The notes beneath the pieces were generated by a model. It was not told the origin of the DNA and did not search any database. It saw only the letters and a list, made by a program, of their open reading frames with translations. A program made the position numbers and the translations under genes. From the NCBI RefSeq assembly GCF_021049285.1, contig NZ_CP088017.1, positions 1,561,380 through 1,625,379 of the forward strand: 64,000 nucleotides of DNA. Direction: 5' to 3'. How positions within the stretch are numbered: the stretch's first letter is position 1; each line of letters opens with the position of its first letter. This document shows positions 25,880 to 33,934 of this stretch, piece by piece. This DNA comes from Ruania halotolerans. GTDB taxonomy: Bacteria > Actinomycetota > Actinomycetes > Actinomycetales > Beutenbergiaceae.

Positions 25880-26563
25880 TCAGTCGTCGAGGTGCTGAAC
25901 GTCGATGACCACGCGGATCGGATCGGTGAGCGAGAACACCCGGAACGGGGCACCCGGTTCGTCGAGCCCAAGGACGACCTGGGTGTACCCCTCGAACGTA
26001 CCGCCGACGTCGACTTGCTCCACTTGCTCGCCCTCATGCTCGAGCACAGTGGGGGAGAAGTAGTCGTCGGTCTTCTCCGGGTAGCGCGTACCCTCCAGGC
26101 GGACCTCCAGCACGGCGTCGCCCTCGAGCGTGATCGGATGGCCGCTACCGTCCTGGAACGCTTCGTCGACGTACTCGGCCGTCCACCCGGGAGTGCCCGA
26201 CCCCTCGAAATCGATCACCACGCGGTCGAAGCCCTCGTGAGCACCAGTGCGTGCATCCACCAGCAGCAGGTCCGCCTCACCGTCCTGCTCCTGGATGTCG
26301 GTCGACGTGTCGGCCGGGAACGGGGCTGCGCCGCCGGAGGGTTCGTCGTCCGCTGTCGGGTCCGCGCTCGGATCCTGCGTGGTCGCATCCTCGGTCGGCT
26401 CGTCGGTCTCAGCCGGCCCCTCGGATTCGGTGGGCTCAGTCGTTGCCGGCTCACTCGCCGGCCCCGAGGGAGCGTCATCGGAATCTCCCGTGCACCCGGC
26501 CAGCGCGAGCATGGCAGTGGCGAGCACCGCCGTCGGGACGTATCGGATCCGTGTGTGTTGCAT
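25880..26563 (-). CDS. AMIN-like domain lipoprotein
   Basis: A 227-residue secreted lipoprotein. The start at 26563, the second of two adjacent ATG codons, has better spacing (6 bases) from AAGGAG. The signal peptide has lipobox LAGC (Cys24). Residues about 28-90 are an acidic Asp/Glu/Thr/Pro/Ser-rich linker typical of actinobacterial surface lipoproteins. Residues about 95-227 match the AMIN-like beta-sandwich domain (GFDRVVIDFEGSGTPGWTAEYVDEA..., TQVVLGLDEPGAPFRVFSL, RVVIDVQHLDD); related AMIN domains target amidases to peptidoglycan. The function is not known. It is followed at 26587 by a metB-like gene on the same strand, 23 bases upstream in transcription order. Confidence 0.85.
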   Translation of the reverse strand: MQHTRIRYVPTAVLATAMLALAGCTGDSDDAPSGPASEPATTEPTESEGPAETDEPTEDATTQDPSADPTADDEPSGGAAPFPADTSTDIQEQDGEADLLLVDARTGAHEGFDRVVIDFEGSGTPGWTAEYVDEAFQDGSGHPITLEGDAVLEVRLEGTRYPEKTDDYFSPTVLEHEGEQVEQVDVGGTFEGYTQVVLGLDEPGAPFRVFSLTDPIRVVIDVQHLDD

Positions 26564-26586
26564 CATCGTCTCCTTCCCGCGAACGT

Positions 26587-27756
26587 CTACGCAGAGTACT
26601 GCGCAGCCACCTGGAGCGCCTGATCGAGATCGGCGATCAGATCGCCGGAGTCCTCGATCCCGACGGACAGTCGCAGCAGGTCCTCCGGCACTGTCGGGGC
26701 TTCGGCAGCGAACCGGCGCCGCCGCTCCAGAGACGACTCCACCCCGCCCAGGCTGGTGGCCGGAACCCACAACCTCAGGGAGCGGGTGAGGGCTTCTGCA
26801 CCGGCCACTGCGCCGAGCGGGCGCAGGGTGAGGATTGAGCCGAAGCCGCTCATCTGTGCCGCTGCGCGCTCATGTTGCGGATGATCCGGCAATCCCGGGT
26901 AGCTCACCGAGGCGACCTGCGGGTGCCCCGCCAGGTGCTCGGCCAGGATGGCGGCGTTCTGCTGGGACCGCTGCACCCGCAAGGCGAGAGTGCGCATCCC
27001 GCGCAACGCGAGCCAGGCCTCCCAGGGTCCTGCCACGGCGCCGCCGATGCTGCGCCTGGTGCGCAACTGCCCGTGCAGCGACGCGTCGTTGGTCAACGCT
27101 GCTCCCAATATCACGTCCGAGTGCCCGGCGAGGTACTTCGTCACCGAGTGCACCACCACGTCCGCGCCCAGCTCAAGCGGGCGCTGGCCCAACGGAGTGG
27201 CGAAAGTGTTGTCGGCGATCACCAACCCACCGACAGCGTGGGTGGCCTCCGCCAACGCGGGAAGGTCAGCCACCTCGAGCATCGGGTTCGTGGGTGACTC
27301 CACCCAGAGCACCGGAGCGTGCCCCCGCTGCGCAGAGGAGGTGAGCGCCGCGCTCACCTGATCAGTCTCGGCGATATCGACCTCGGTGATCCGGACCCCG
27401 GAGCGCTCGGCCAGGTGCCGGGCCGCCACGAGGGAGGCGTGGTAGCTGTGCCGCGGGATGATCACCTCACCACCGACGGGTACGAGATCCAGGGCGGCGG
27501 AGATGGCCCCCATCCCGGAGGCGAATGCCAATGCGGGCAGCTCCGCATGCTCCAGGGCCGCCAACGCCTCCTCCAACGGGAGCCATGTTTCGGTGCCGAG
27601 GCGGGCGTACACCAGGTCGCCTGAGTCAGGGGAGCCGGTGGAGACGTAGGTCGAGGAGAGCACCACCGGCGGGTTCACCGGCGCCTGCTCGGCCCGGGCG
27701 GGACGACCCGCGGCCACGGTCGCAGTGTCGGGGTGCAGCTGGTTCAGATCGCTCAC
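26587..27756 (-). CDS. Trans-sulfuration PLP enzyme (cystathionine gamma-synthase-like)
   Basis: A 389-residue fold-type I PLP enzyme of the Cys/Met metabolism family, acting in methionine/cysteine synthesis or degradation. The PLP lysine is K207 in HSVTKYLAGHSDV, with the phosphate-binding tyrosine/arginine pair in YARLG at residues 50-54 and Asp182 in IADNTFATPL. The usual YSRSGNPTR motif is changed to YARLGTETW, so the exact reaction (gamma-synthase, gamma-lyase or sulfhydrylase) is uncertain. It reads leftward, divergent from ddl, and lies in the position where other actinobacteria carry gpsA. Confidence 0.87.
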   Translation of the reverse strand: MSDLNQLHPDTATVAAGRPARAEQAPVNPPVVLSSTYVSTGSPDSGDLVYARLGTETWLPLEEALAALEHAELPALAFASGMGAISAALDLVPVGGEVIIPRHSYHASLVAARHLAERSGVRITEVDIAETDQVSAALTSSAQRGHAPVLWVESPTNPMLEVADLPALAEATHAVGGLVIADNTFATPLGQRPLELGADVVVHSVTKYLAGHSDVILGAALTNDASLHGQLRTRRSIGGAVAGPWEAWLALRGMRTLALRVQRSQQNAAILAEHLAGHPQVASVSYPGLPDHPQHERAAAQMSGFGSILTLRPLGAVAGAEALTRSLRLWVPATSLGGVESSLERRRRFAAEAPTVPEDLLRLSVGIEDSGDLIADLDQALQVAAQYSA

Positions 27757-27850
27757 GAGTGATCAGCCTACGCAGCGCTGCCAATGGACGGGCCACCCGC
27801 CCGGAGTGTGGGCCACCGTCGCCAGCTGCCGTGTCGTACGCTCGGCGGTG

Positions 27851-28966
27851 ATGAGCGAGCGAACCCGTGTGGCGATCCTGTTCGGTGGCCGTAGCGACGA
27901 GCACCCTGTCAGCTGTGCGACTGCGGCCGGGGTACTCGCCGCAATCGATCGGGACCGTTATGAGGTGGTCCCGATCGGGATCACCCGGGCCGGGGAGTGG
28001 GTCGTCGCCGACGACGATCCGGCGCGCTGGCAGATCACTGGCCCGACCCCGTCTGAGGTGACGGTAGCCGACGGTGCGCGTGTACTCCTCCCGCTCGGTG
28101 AAGCATCCCGGGAGATGGTCAGCTACGAGCCCGGCACCGTGCCTGCGCTACTCGGCGAGGTGGACGTGGTGCTCCCGCTGCTGCACGGGCCGTTCGGTGA
28201 GGACGGCACCCTGCAAGGGTTGCTCGAGCTCGCCGGCCTGCCGTATGTCGGTTCCGGGGTGCTCGCCTCCGCCGTCGGGATGGACAAGCACTACATGAAG
28301 ATTGTGCTGGCCGGCGCCGGACTGCCGGTGGGCCCGTACACGGTCATTACCCCCCGCGCCTGGCGCACCGCCCGCGAAGACGCCCTGGCCTCGGTGGCGG
28401 CGCTCGGCTGGCCGGTCTTCGTCAAACCGTGCCGGGCCGGCTCCAGTTTCGGGATCACCAAGGTGGACCGACCGGAGGACCTGACGGCCGCCGTCGAGGA
28501 GGCGCAACGGTTCGACCCCAAGGTGATCGTGGAGGCCGCGATCGTGGGCCGGGAGATCGAGTGTGCAGTGCTCGAGGCGCGCGGCGACGCCCCGGCACGC
28601 ACGACTGTGCCCGGGGAGATCGTGGTGACCGATCCCGAGCACGGGTTCTACGACTACGAGTCGAAGTACTTCCACGCCGACGGCGTCACGCTCGCCTGGC
28701 CCGCAGCGTTGCCCGAGGACGTGACCGCGCAGATCCGGGACCTGGCCGCGCAGACCTTCGAGGCGCTCAGTTGTGAGGGCCTTGCCCGGGTGGACTTCTT
28801 CTACACCGACGCCGGTGAGGTGGTGGTCAACGAATTGAACACCATGCCCGGATTCACCCCGTTCTCCATGTACCCGATGATGTGGGAGCGTTCCGGCCTC
28901 GCGTATCCGGACCTGATCACCGAACTGATCGAGCTCGCTCGCGAGCGACCCACCGGCCTGCGCTGA
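27851..28966 (+). CDS. ddl: D-alanine--D-alanine ligase
   Basis: A 371-residue ATP-grasp enzyme that makes the D-Ala-D-Ala dipeptide for peptidoglycan. The N-terminus RVAILFGGRSDEHPVS is the family signature, followed by PLLHGPFGEDGTLQGLLELAGLPYVGSGVLASA and the C-terminal ARVDFFYTDAGEVVVNELNTMPGFTPFSMYP metal/ATP site. ATG 27851 aligns with the usual N-terminus; upstream in-frame codons overlap the divergent metB-like gene. The neighbours DUF3515 and thiL match the conserved actinobacterial ddl-DUF3515-thiL block. Confidence 0.97.
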   Translation: MSERTRVAILFGGRSDEHPVSCATAAGVLAAIDRDRYEVVPIGITRAGEWVVADDDPARWQITGPTPSEVTVADGARVLLPLGEASREMVSYEPGTVPALLGEVDVVLPLLHGPFGEDGTLQGLLELAGLPYVGSGVLASAVGMDKHYMKIVLAGAGLPVGPYTVITPRAWRTAREDALASVAALGWPVFVKPCRAGSSFGITKVDRPEDLTAAVEEAQRFDPKVIVEAAIVGREIECAVLEARGDAPARTTVPGEIVVTDPEHGFYDYESKYFHADGVTLAWPAALPEDVTAQIRDLAAQTFEALSCEGLARVDFFYTDAGEVVVNELNTMPGFTPFSMYPMMWERSGLAYPDLITELIELARERPTGLR

Positions 28967-28975
28967 CGCGCACGC

Positions 28976-29461
28976 TCAGATCCCCACGCAGGAGCGCTCG
29001 GCGTCGATCACGCTGATCGCCTCGCCAATGTCCACCAGCAGCGTCGTGGGATCGTCGGCGGCGTAGTCCACCGGGACCACGAGTTCGATCGCCGGAACGC
29101 GCCCGTAGGTGGTGAAATGCCACGTCTGGTCGGACACGCTGCCGAGTTCGGCCACCACCCAGTCCACGCTCGTACCGTTCCCCGCCTCGGCGGTGATGCA
29201 CCGATCGGTCGTGGGTCCGAGCACCGGTACGCCACAACGGAAGGTGATCGCTGGGTCGCCCCACGCGGCCGAGGCCTGGGAGGTGGTGGAGCGGCGCTCG
29301 GCACCAGCCAACTCCTCCGGAAGGGCTCGTACCACTTCTGCGCATATCGGAGCGCTTGCCTCTGGAGCCGGCTCCACCTCGACCGGCGCCCCGCAGGCGG
29401 CGAGCCCGATCATCAGCGGTACGGCAGCAGCGGTAGCGGCGAGCCGGGTACGAGCGTGCAC
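28976..29461 (-). CDS. DUF3515 family lipoprotein
   Basis: A 161-residue secreted lipoprotein with lipobox LAAC (Cys23) and the DUF3515 core: ICAEVVRALPEELAGAERRSTTSQASAAWGDPAITFRCGVPVLGPT, with two conserved cysteines (in PICAEV and TFRCGV) plus TDRCITA and ERSCVGI, probably disulfide-linked outside the membrane. The family is actinobacterial, usually sits between ddl and thiL as it does here, and has no known function. It is opposite in direction to both neighbours. Confidence 0.88.
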   Translation of the reverse strand: MHARTRLAATAAAVPLMIGLAACGAPVEVEPAPEASAPICAEVVRALPEELAGAERRSTTSQASAAWGDPAITFRCGVPVLGPTTDRCITAEAGNGTSVDWVVAELGSVSDQTWHFTTYGRVPAIELVVPVDYAADDPTTLLVDIGEAISVIDAERSCVGI

Positions 29462-29496
29462 GGCTCCACGATACCGGCGCGGTTAGGCTCGCTCCC

Positions 29497-30483
29497 GTGA
29501 CTGCGGATCCGAACCCGACTGTGCGTGAGTTGACCGAGGAGGAGCTACTCGAGCGGATCGTCCCTCGCCTCCCGCGGGGATCGGCGACTCTGCTGGGCCC
29601 GGGAGACGATGCCGCCGTGGTGGCGGCACCGGACGGCCGGTTCGTGGTGACCACCGACGTGCTCGTCGAGGAGCGGCATTTCCGCCGTGCCTGGAGTTCA
29701 GGGGCTGATGTGGGCTGGCGCGCCGTCATGCAGAACCTTGCCGATGTGGCCGCCATGGGGGCCCGCCCGACGGCGGTGGTCACCTCCCTGGTGGTGCCGC
29801 CAGACCTTGAGGTGGCCTGGGTGGAGGAGTTCGCGGACGGCTTCGCCGCCGCGTGCCGACCGCATGGAGTCGGGGCCGTCGGAGGAGACCTCTCCTCGGG
29901 TCCGGTGATCATGGTGTCGGTGACCGCGCACGGTGACCTGGAGGGGCGCGAACCGGTGCTACGCGCCGGCGCTCGGCCAGGGGATCGAGTGTGTCACGCC
30001 GGTGTGCTGGGCAGGTCAGCCGCAGGTTTGGCACTGCTCGAGGCGGGGATGGGTGAGGCTCAGGAGGTGGGCGCACGAGACGCCGTCGTGGGCTATCTGC
30101 GCCCAGACCCGCCGCTGGCCGCGGGACCTGCTGCCGCAGCGTCGGGGGTGCGTGCCCTGATGGACGTCAGCGATGGGCTGTTGCGCGATGGCGCCCGGAT
30201 GGCGCATGCCTGCGGAGTGCAGATCGACCTGTCCACGCAGAGCCTGCGTGCGGATGCCGAGGCCTTGAGTGGACTCGCGCAGATGTGCGGGGATGACCCG
30301 TGGCGGTGGGTGCTGAGCGGGGGAGAGGACCACGGGCTGTTGGCGGTATTCGGGCCGGAGGTCGAGCTCCCGGAGAGATTTCGGCAGATCGGGACCGTGC
30401 GGGCGGGCGGCGGTGCGGTGACTGTGGATGGTGCGCCGCCGTCGATCACCGGCGTGGGATGGGATCACTTCAACGGGGCATGA
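29497..30483 (+). CDS. thiL: Thiamine-phosphate kinase
   Basis: A 328-residue PurM-fold kinase that phosphorylates thiamine monophosphate to the active diphosphate. The N-terminal Mg/ATP-binding motif LLGPGDDAAVV and VTTDVLVEERHFRR, then RAVMQNLADVAAMGARPTAVV and AVGGDLSSGP, are the family's catalytic aspartate motifs; the C-terminal half has DVSDGLLRDGARMA and LSGGEDHGLLAV. The GTG start follows directly on the divergent DUF3515 start region. Length is normal. No TPP riboswitch is visible upstream. Confidence 0.96.
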   Translation: MTADPNPTVRELTEEELLERIVPRLPRGSATLLGPGDDAAVVAAPDGRFVVTTDVLVEERHFRRAWSSGADVGWRAVMQNLADVAAMGARPTAVVTSLVVPPDLEVAWVEEFADGFAAACRPHGVGAVGGDLSSGPVIMVSVTAHGDLEGREPVLRAGARPGDRVCHAGVLGRSAAGLALLEAGMGEAQEVGARDAVVGYLRPDPPLAAGPAAAASGVRALMDVSDGLLRDGARMAHACGVQIDLSTQSLRADAEALSGLAQMCGDDPWRWVLSGGEDHGLLAVFGPEVELPERFRQIGTVRAGGGAVTVDGAPPSITGVGWDHFNGA

Positions 30484-30508
30484 GGCTGGGTGTCCCAGTG
30501 CCGGTGCC

Positions 30509-31078
30509 TCAGGTGAGTGGATGGCGCATCAGGACGCGCGGAAATCCGCTCAGCACAGAACTGGTGTCGGCGGCATAGGTGAACCCGGCGGCCTCGAAGT
30601 TCTTGCGCAGCCCGGGGTAGGCCATCGTGCGGTCGACCTTGGCGCCGTCGTTGTCGAGCGGGTAGGCCTCCACGGCCGGTGCCCCGCGGGCACGAGCGTG
30701 GTCGAGGGCGCCGGCGATGAGGGCGTGGGAGATGCCCTGACCACGAAACCCCGGGCGGACCCGGATGCACCACAGCGACCACACTGGCAGGTCGTCCACG
30801 TGCGGGATCTTCCGGTTGCGCGCGAACGCGGTGTCCGATCGTGGCGCGATCGCGGCCCAGCCCGCCGGTTCGTCCTCGTGATAGGCGAGCACGCCGATCG
30901 GCCCGCCGGCGAGCAGCTCTTCCACGTACGCTCCCCGCGCCGGCCCGCGAAGTTCGTTGTTGAGTCGAGAGGGCACTCGGTAGCTGAGACACCAGCAGAC
31001 GTTGGCGTCGGGACGTGTGGGCCCGACGACCGCTCGCACATCGTCGAACACGGCGGCGGGACGCACGCTCACACTCAC
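30509..31078 (-). CDS. GNAT-family N-acetyltransferase
   Basis: A 189-residue acetyltransferase with the GNAT acetyl-CoA motif A RVRPGFRGQGISHALIAGALDHARARG (pyrophosphate-binding R/Q-x-x-G-x-G/A) and motif B near the C-terminus (KNFEAAGFTYAAD). The N-terminal region with CWCLSYRVPS is typical of a subgroup found across actinobacteria; the acceptor substrate is unknown. Convergent with thiL (25-base gap) and divergent from the CBS gene. Confidence 0.88.
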   Translation of the reverse strand: MSVSVRPAAVFDDVRAVVGPTRPDANVCWCLSYRVPSRLNNELRGPARGAYVEELLAGGPIGVLAYHEDEPAGWAAIAPRSDTAFARNRKIPHVDDLPVWSLWCIRVRPGFRGQGISHALIAGALDHARARGAPAVEAYPLDNDGAKVDRTMAYPGLRKNFEAAGFTYAADTSSVLSGFPRVLMRHPLT

Positions 31079-31146
31079 ACCGCTGACTCTATGCTGATCA
31101 CGGCACCAGCACTGTGATCGGTGTCACAGATGACGTATCGTGAGGT

Positions 31147-31578
31147 ATGCGTATTTCAGAGGTGATCCGTCGCAAGGGAGCCGCGGTCGTCACGGTCTCA
31201 CCCGAGGTGACCGTAAGCGAACTGCTGGCGTTGCTGGACGAGAAGAACATCGGTGCCGTGGTGGTCTCCGCTGACGCCGGCCGGACGGTCAGCGGCATCG
31301 TCACCGAGCGGGACGTGGTGCGCCACCTCCACCGCTCCGGGCCGGACGTGCTGATCTCGAGCGTTGCTGAGGTGATGACCGTCGACGTGCACACGTGTGT
31401 GCCGGAGGACGAGTTGGAGACGCTCGCGCGCACCATGACTGAGCATCGGATCCGCCACCTTCCCGTGGTGGTCGAGGGAGAGTTGCAGGCGATCGTCTCC
31501 ATCGGCGACATCGTGAAGCACCGGATCGACGAGTTGCAGTCCGAGCGCGACTCGCTGGTGGAGTACGTCTCGCACTGA
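31147..31578 (+). CDS. CBS-domain pair protein
   Basis: A 143-residue protein made of two tandem CBS domains (about residues 7-62 and 75-132), each with a T/S-x-x-x-A/I-x-x-L motif and the G-I-V-T-E-R-D-V and I-V-S-I-G-D-I-V nucleotide-binding strands. Stand-alone CBS proteins bind adenine nucleotides as energy sensors and modulate partners; no partner gene is adjacent. ATG 31147 is just behind a GAGGT sequence. Monocistronic. Confidence 0.9.
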   Translation: MRISEVIRRKGAAVVTVSPEVTVSELLALLDEKNIGAVVVSADAGRTVSGIVTERDVVRHLHRSGPDVLISSVAEVMTVDVHTCVPEDELETLARTMTEHRIRHLPVVVEGELQAIVSIGDIVKHRIDELQSERDSLVEYVSH

Positions 31579-31654
31579 CCCGCCACGTGCGAGCGTGAGC
31601 GGCCGCGCACCCATGCCGTCGAGGTCACGCGGGGCGCGAATCGGTGCGCACCCA

Positions 31655-31684
31655 TGTCGAGAACGGGCGGGTGGCTCCGACGTC
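31655..31684 (+). promoter_or_regulatory. Candidate ECF42-type promoter upstream of the YCII gene
   Basis: TGTCGA (31655-31660), 17 bases, then CGACGTC (from 31678), 53 bases before the YCII ATG. From memory of the published ECF42 motif (TGTCGA at -35, CGAC or CGTC at -10), this is the expected target of the neighbouring sigma factor, giving autoregulation. Confidence 0.55.
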
Positions 31685-31736
31685 CATGATGAAGCCGAGG
31701 CAACCGGTGCCCGGCACGACATGAGGAGCACGTGAG

Positions 31737-32111
31737 ATGAAGTACCTGATCCTGATCCACTCCAACCCGCAGCCGTGGGGGCACCCGACGGGTGACTACA
31801 TTGCCGAGCTACAGGATCAGCCCGCGCAGGTGCGAGAGCGGCTGAATGCGGAGTTCGAGGAGGTGCTCACCGATCTGCAGGCCCGGGGTGAGCTGGTCAC
31901 CGGGGAAGCCCTCGGCGATCCGACGACGTCACGTCTGTTCCGCTGGGAGGACGGGGAACGACTGGTGACCGATGGCCCGTACGCGGAGGGCAAGGAGCAT
32001 CTGGCCGGATTCTTCCTGATCGACGTGGACAGCCAGTCCCGCGCCGAGGAGATCACGCACCGATTCTCCGGACCGGGGGAGACTGTCGAACTCCGGCCGG
32101 TGATGAGCTGA
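31737..32111 (+). CDS. YCII-related (DGPF-type) protein
   Basis: A 124-residue ferredoxin-fold YCII-domain protein with the DGPF-like motif as DGPYAEGKEHLAGFFLIDVDS near residues 82-102, and the KYLILIHSNP start typical of the group. The function is unknown. It lies 13 bases before an ECF42-type sigma gene; the pairing of DGPF/YCII proteins with ECF42 sigma factors is a published hallmark. Start ATG 31737 follows AGGAGCACGTGAG. Confidence 0.92.
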   Translation: MKYLILIHSNPQPWGHPTGDYIAELQDQPAQVRERLNAEFEEVLTDLQARGELVTGEALGDPTTSRLFRWEDGERLVTDGPYAEGKEHLAGFFLIDVDSQSRAEEITHRFSGPGETVELRPVMS

Positions 32112-32124
32112 TCCAGTTGCGCAG

Positions 32125-33408
32125 ATGGGCGGTGCAGGTGAGCGCGCGGTGGTCGAGCTAACTGCGCAGTGGGCGGACGTGTGGCGCCAGGAGGCGCCGC
32201 ACGTCCTTGCCGCACTCGTGCGGCGGCATGGACAGTTCGCCGACTGCGAGGATGCAGTGCAGGAGGCGCTGCTTGCCGCCGCTGTGCAGTGGCCGCGGGA
32301 CGGCGTTCCGCGCGATCGCCGTGGCTGGCTCATCCGGGTGGCCAGCCGCCGCCTCATCGATCAGTTCCGTAGCGACACCAGCCGCCGGGAACGCGAACTA
32401 CGGCTTGCGAGTCAGCGCAGGCTCGGCCCGGCGACCACCAACGATGACCCGCTCGACCTGATGGTCCTGTGTTGCCATCCGTCCCTGACCAAAGGGTCCC
32501 AGGTGGCGTTGATGCTCCGCGCCGTGGGAGGACTGACCACTGCCGAGGTCGCGGCCGGCTTCCTCGTCCCCGAGGCCACGATGGCTCAGCGGATCAGTCG
32601 CGCCAAAACGAGCCTGACCCGCGCGGGCGCCACGCTGGGCCGGCCCGAGGACCAGGTGCGGTCGATCGCAGCGGTGCGTCACGCCGTCGCGCTTCTCTAC
32701 ACCGAGGGCCATACCCGCAGTAGCGGGCCCATCATCACTGACGCTGCGCTCACCCGGGAAGCGACCCACTTGGCGCGACGGTTGGTGGCGTCCCGGCCCG
32801 ACGACCCGGAGAACCTCGGCCTGCTCGCCCTGCTGTTGCTCACGCAATCACGGGCCGAGACCCGCGTGGACGCTGCCGGAGCGCTGATTCCGCTGGAGGA
32901 GCAGGACCGGACCCGATGGGAGTCCCACCTCATTGCCGAAGGAGTCGCTCTGATCGAGCGTGCGCTGCCGGTGGGGCCAGTGGGCGAATTTCAACTCCAG
33001 GCGGCCATCGCGGCCGTTCACGCCGAAGCACGAACATGGGCCGAGACCGACTGGATCCAGATTGCCGCGCTGTATCGGCTCCTCGACGCAGTGGCACCGA
33101 GCCTTTCGGTCACGTTGGGGCGTGCGGCTGCGCTTGCTCGTGTGCAGGGGCCGGCTGCCGGCCTGGCGCTCTTGGCCCACGTTCCGGACCGGGAGAGTGC
33201 GCGCAGCCATCGCGTGCACGCCGTGCGCGGGCACCTGCTCGCGGAGGCCGGTCGGCGGACTGAGGCGATCTCCGCTCTGGCGGAGGCTGCCCGGCTCACG
33301 CGTAGCATTCCCGAGCAGCGCTACCTGCACCGGATGGTCGCGGACCTGGCCACCCGCTCGCCCACGCCCGCTCCCGCGGGACGTCCGCCCATGCTCGCTC
33401 CTGGGTGA
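32125..33408 (+). CDS. ECF sigma factor of the ECF42 group (DUF6596 C-terminal extension)
   Basis: A 427-residue alternative sigma factor. Residues about 10-90 form sigma region 2 (ADCEDAVQEALLAAAVQWPRDGVPRDRRGWLIRVASRRLIDQFRSD) and about 120-180 region 4 (GLTTAEVAAGFLVPEATMAQRISRAKTSL). A long C-terminal TPR-like DUF6596 extension (about 185-400) follows; in this group it is needed for activity and replaces an anti-sigma factor. The upstream YCII gene and the TGTCGA promoter motif fit ECF42. No anti-sigma gene is present. The ATG at 32125 is used, though a GTG at 32149 is possible. Confidence 0.93.
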   Translation: MGGAGERAVVELTAQWADVWRQEAPHVLAALVRRHGQFADCEDAVQEALLAAAVQWPRDGVPRDRRGWLIRVASRRLIDQFRSDTSRRERELRLASQRRLGPATTNDDPLDLMVLCCHPSLTKGSQVALMLRAVGGLTTAEVAAGFLVPEATMAQRISRAKTSLTRAGATLGRPEDQVRSIAAVRHAVALLYTEGHTRSSGPIITDAALTREATHLARRLVASRPDDPENLGLLALLLLTQSRAETRVDAAGALIPLEEQDRTRWESHLIAEGVALIERALPVGPVGEFQLQAAIAAVHAEARTWAETDWIQIAALYRLLDAVAPSLSVTLGRAAALARVQGPAAGLALLAHVPDRESARSHRVHAVRGHLLAEAGRRTEAISALAEAARLTRSIPEQRYLHRMVADLATRSPTPAPAGRPPMLAPG

Positions 33409-33420
33409 TGTGCCACCACC

Positions 33421-33448
33421 CGTGGATCAGCGTCGTTGCTGATCCACG
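33421..33448. terminator. Hairpin terminator between the sigma factor and rpmB
   Basis: A perfect 11-bp stem CGTGGATCAGC/GCTGATCCACG with a 6-base GTCGTT loop, 12 bases after the sigma-factor stop. It lies between two convergent genes. Confidence 0.65.
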
Positions 33449-33495
33449 TGGCGTGATACATCAGCGAGTGGGCATGTGGGTGGCGCCGCACATGC

Positions 33496-33542
33496 GACAT
33501 CCCCCGCCGACCCAGGTGGTGACCGGATTGACGGGGGATGTC
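33496..33542 (-). terminator. Stem-loop downstream of rpmB
   Basis: Eleven-bp perfect arms GACATCCCCCG and CGGGGGATGTC separated by 25 bases, beginning 18 bases past the rpmB stop on the minus strand. It is the likely rpmB 3' end structure; the wide loop makes it weaker evidence than the 33421 hairpin. Confidence 0.45.
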
Positions 33543-33560
33543 GTCGAGCGCGTCAGTGCC

Positions 33561-33752
33561 TCAGATCGCGCGGGTGACCTTGCCGGCCTTGAGGCAGGAG
33601 GTGCACACGTTCAGGCGCTTCGGCGTGCCATTGGTGACGGTGCGCACCTTCTGGATGTTCGGGTTCCAGCGACGCTTGGTGCGACGGTGGGAGTGCGAGA
33701 TGCTGTGGCCGAAGCTCGGGGCCTTGGCGCAGACGTCACACGTAGCAGCCAC
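33561..33752 (-). CDS. rpmB: 50S ribosomal protein L28 (zinc-binding form)
   Basis: A 63-residue large-subunit protein. It has four cysteines, C5-x2-C8 and C50-x2-C53, the zinc-ribbon (C+) form, which in actinobacteria is used under zinc-replete conditions and may be replaced by a zinc-free paralogue when zinc is scarce. The GTG start is preceded by GAGGAG. It is divergent from recG, a conserved arrangement, although the DAK2-domain gene often found between rpmB and recG is absent. Confidence 0.97.
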   Translation of the reverse strand: MAATCDVCAKAPSFGHSISHSHRRTKRRWNPNIQKVRTVTNGTPKRLNVCTSCLKAGKVTRAI

Positions 33753-33934
33753 GGTGGGTCTCCTCTAGGTCAGTGCTCGCCACAGGGTGAAGCGGCGTGG
33801 TTCGGGGGTCTCGGCCAGTTCCGCCACCTGGGCGGGCCGGAACGCGTGCCCAGGGCGGGCAACCGCTCAAGAGTACTCCACCGGCGCCGTTCTGCTCAAA
33901 CCAGCCCATCGCAGGAGGCGTGTTCTGCCGCACA

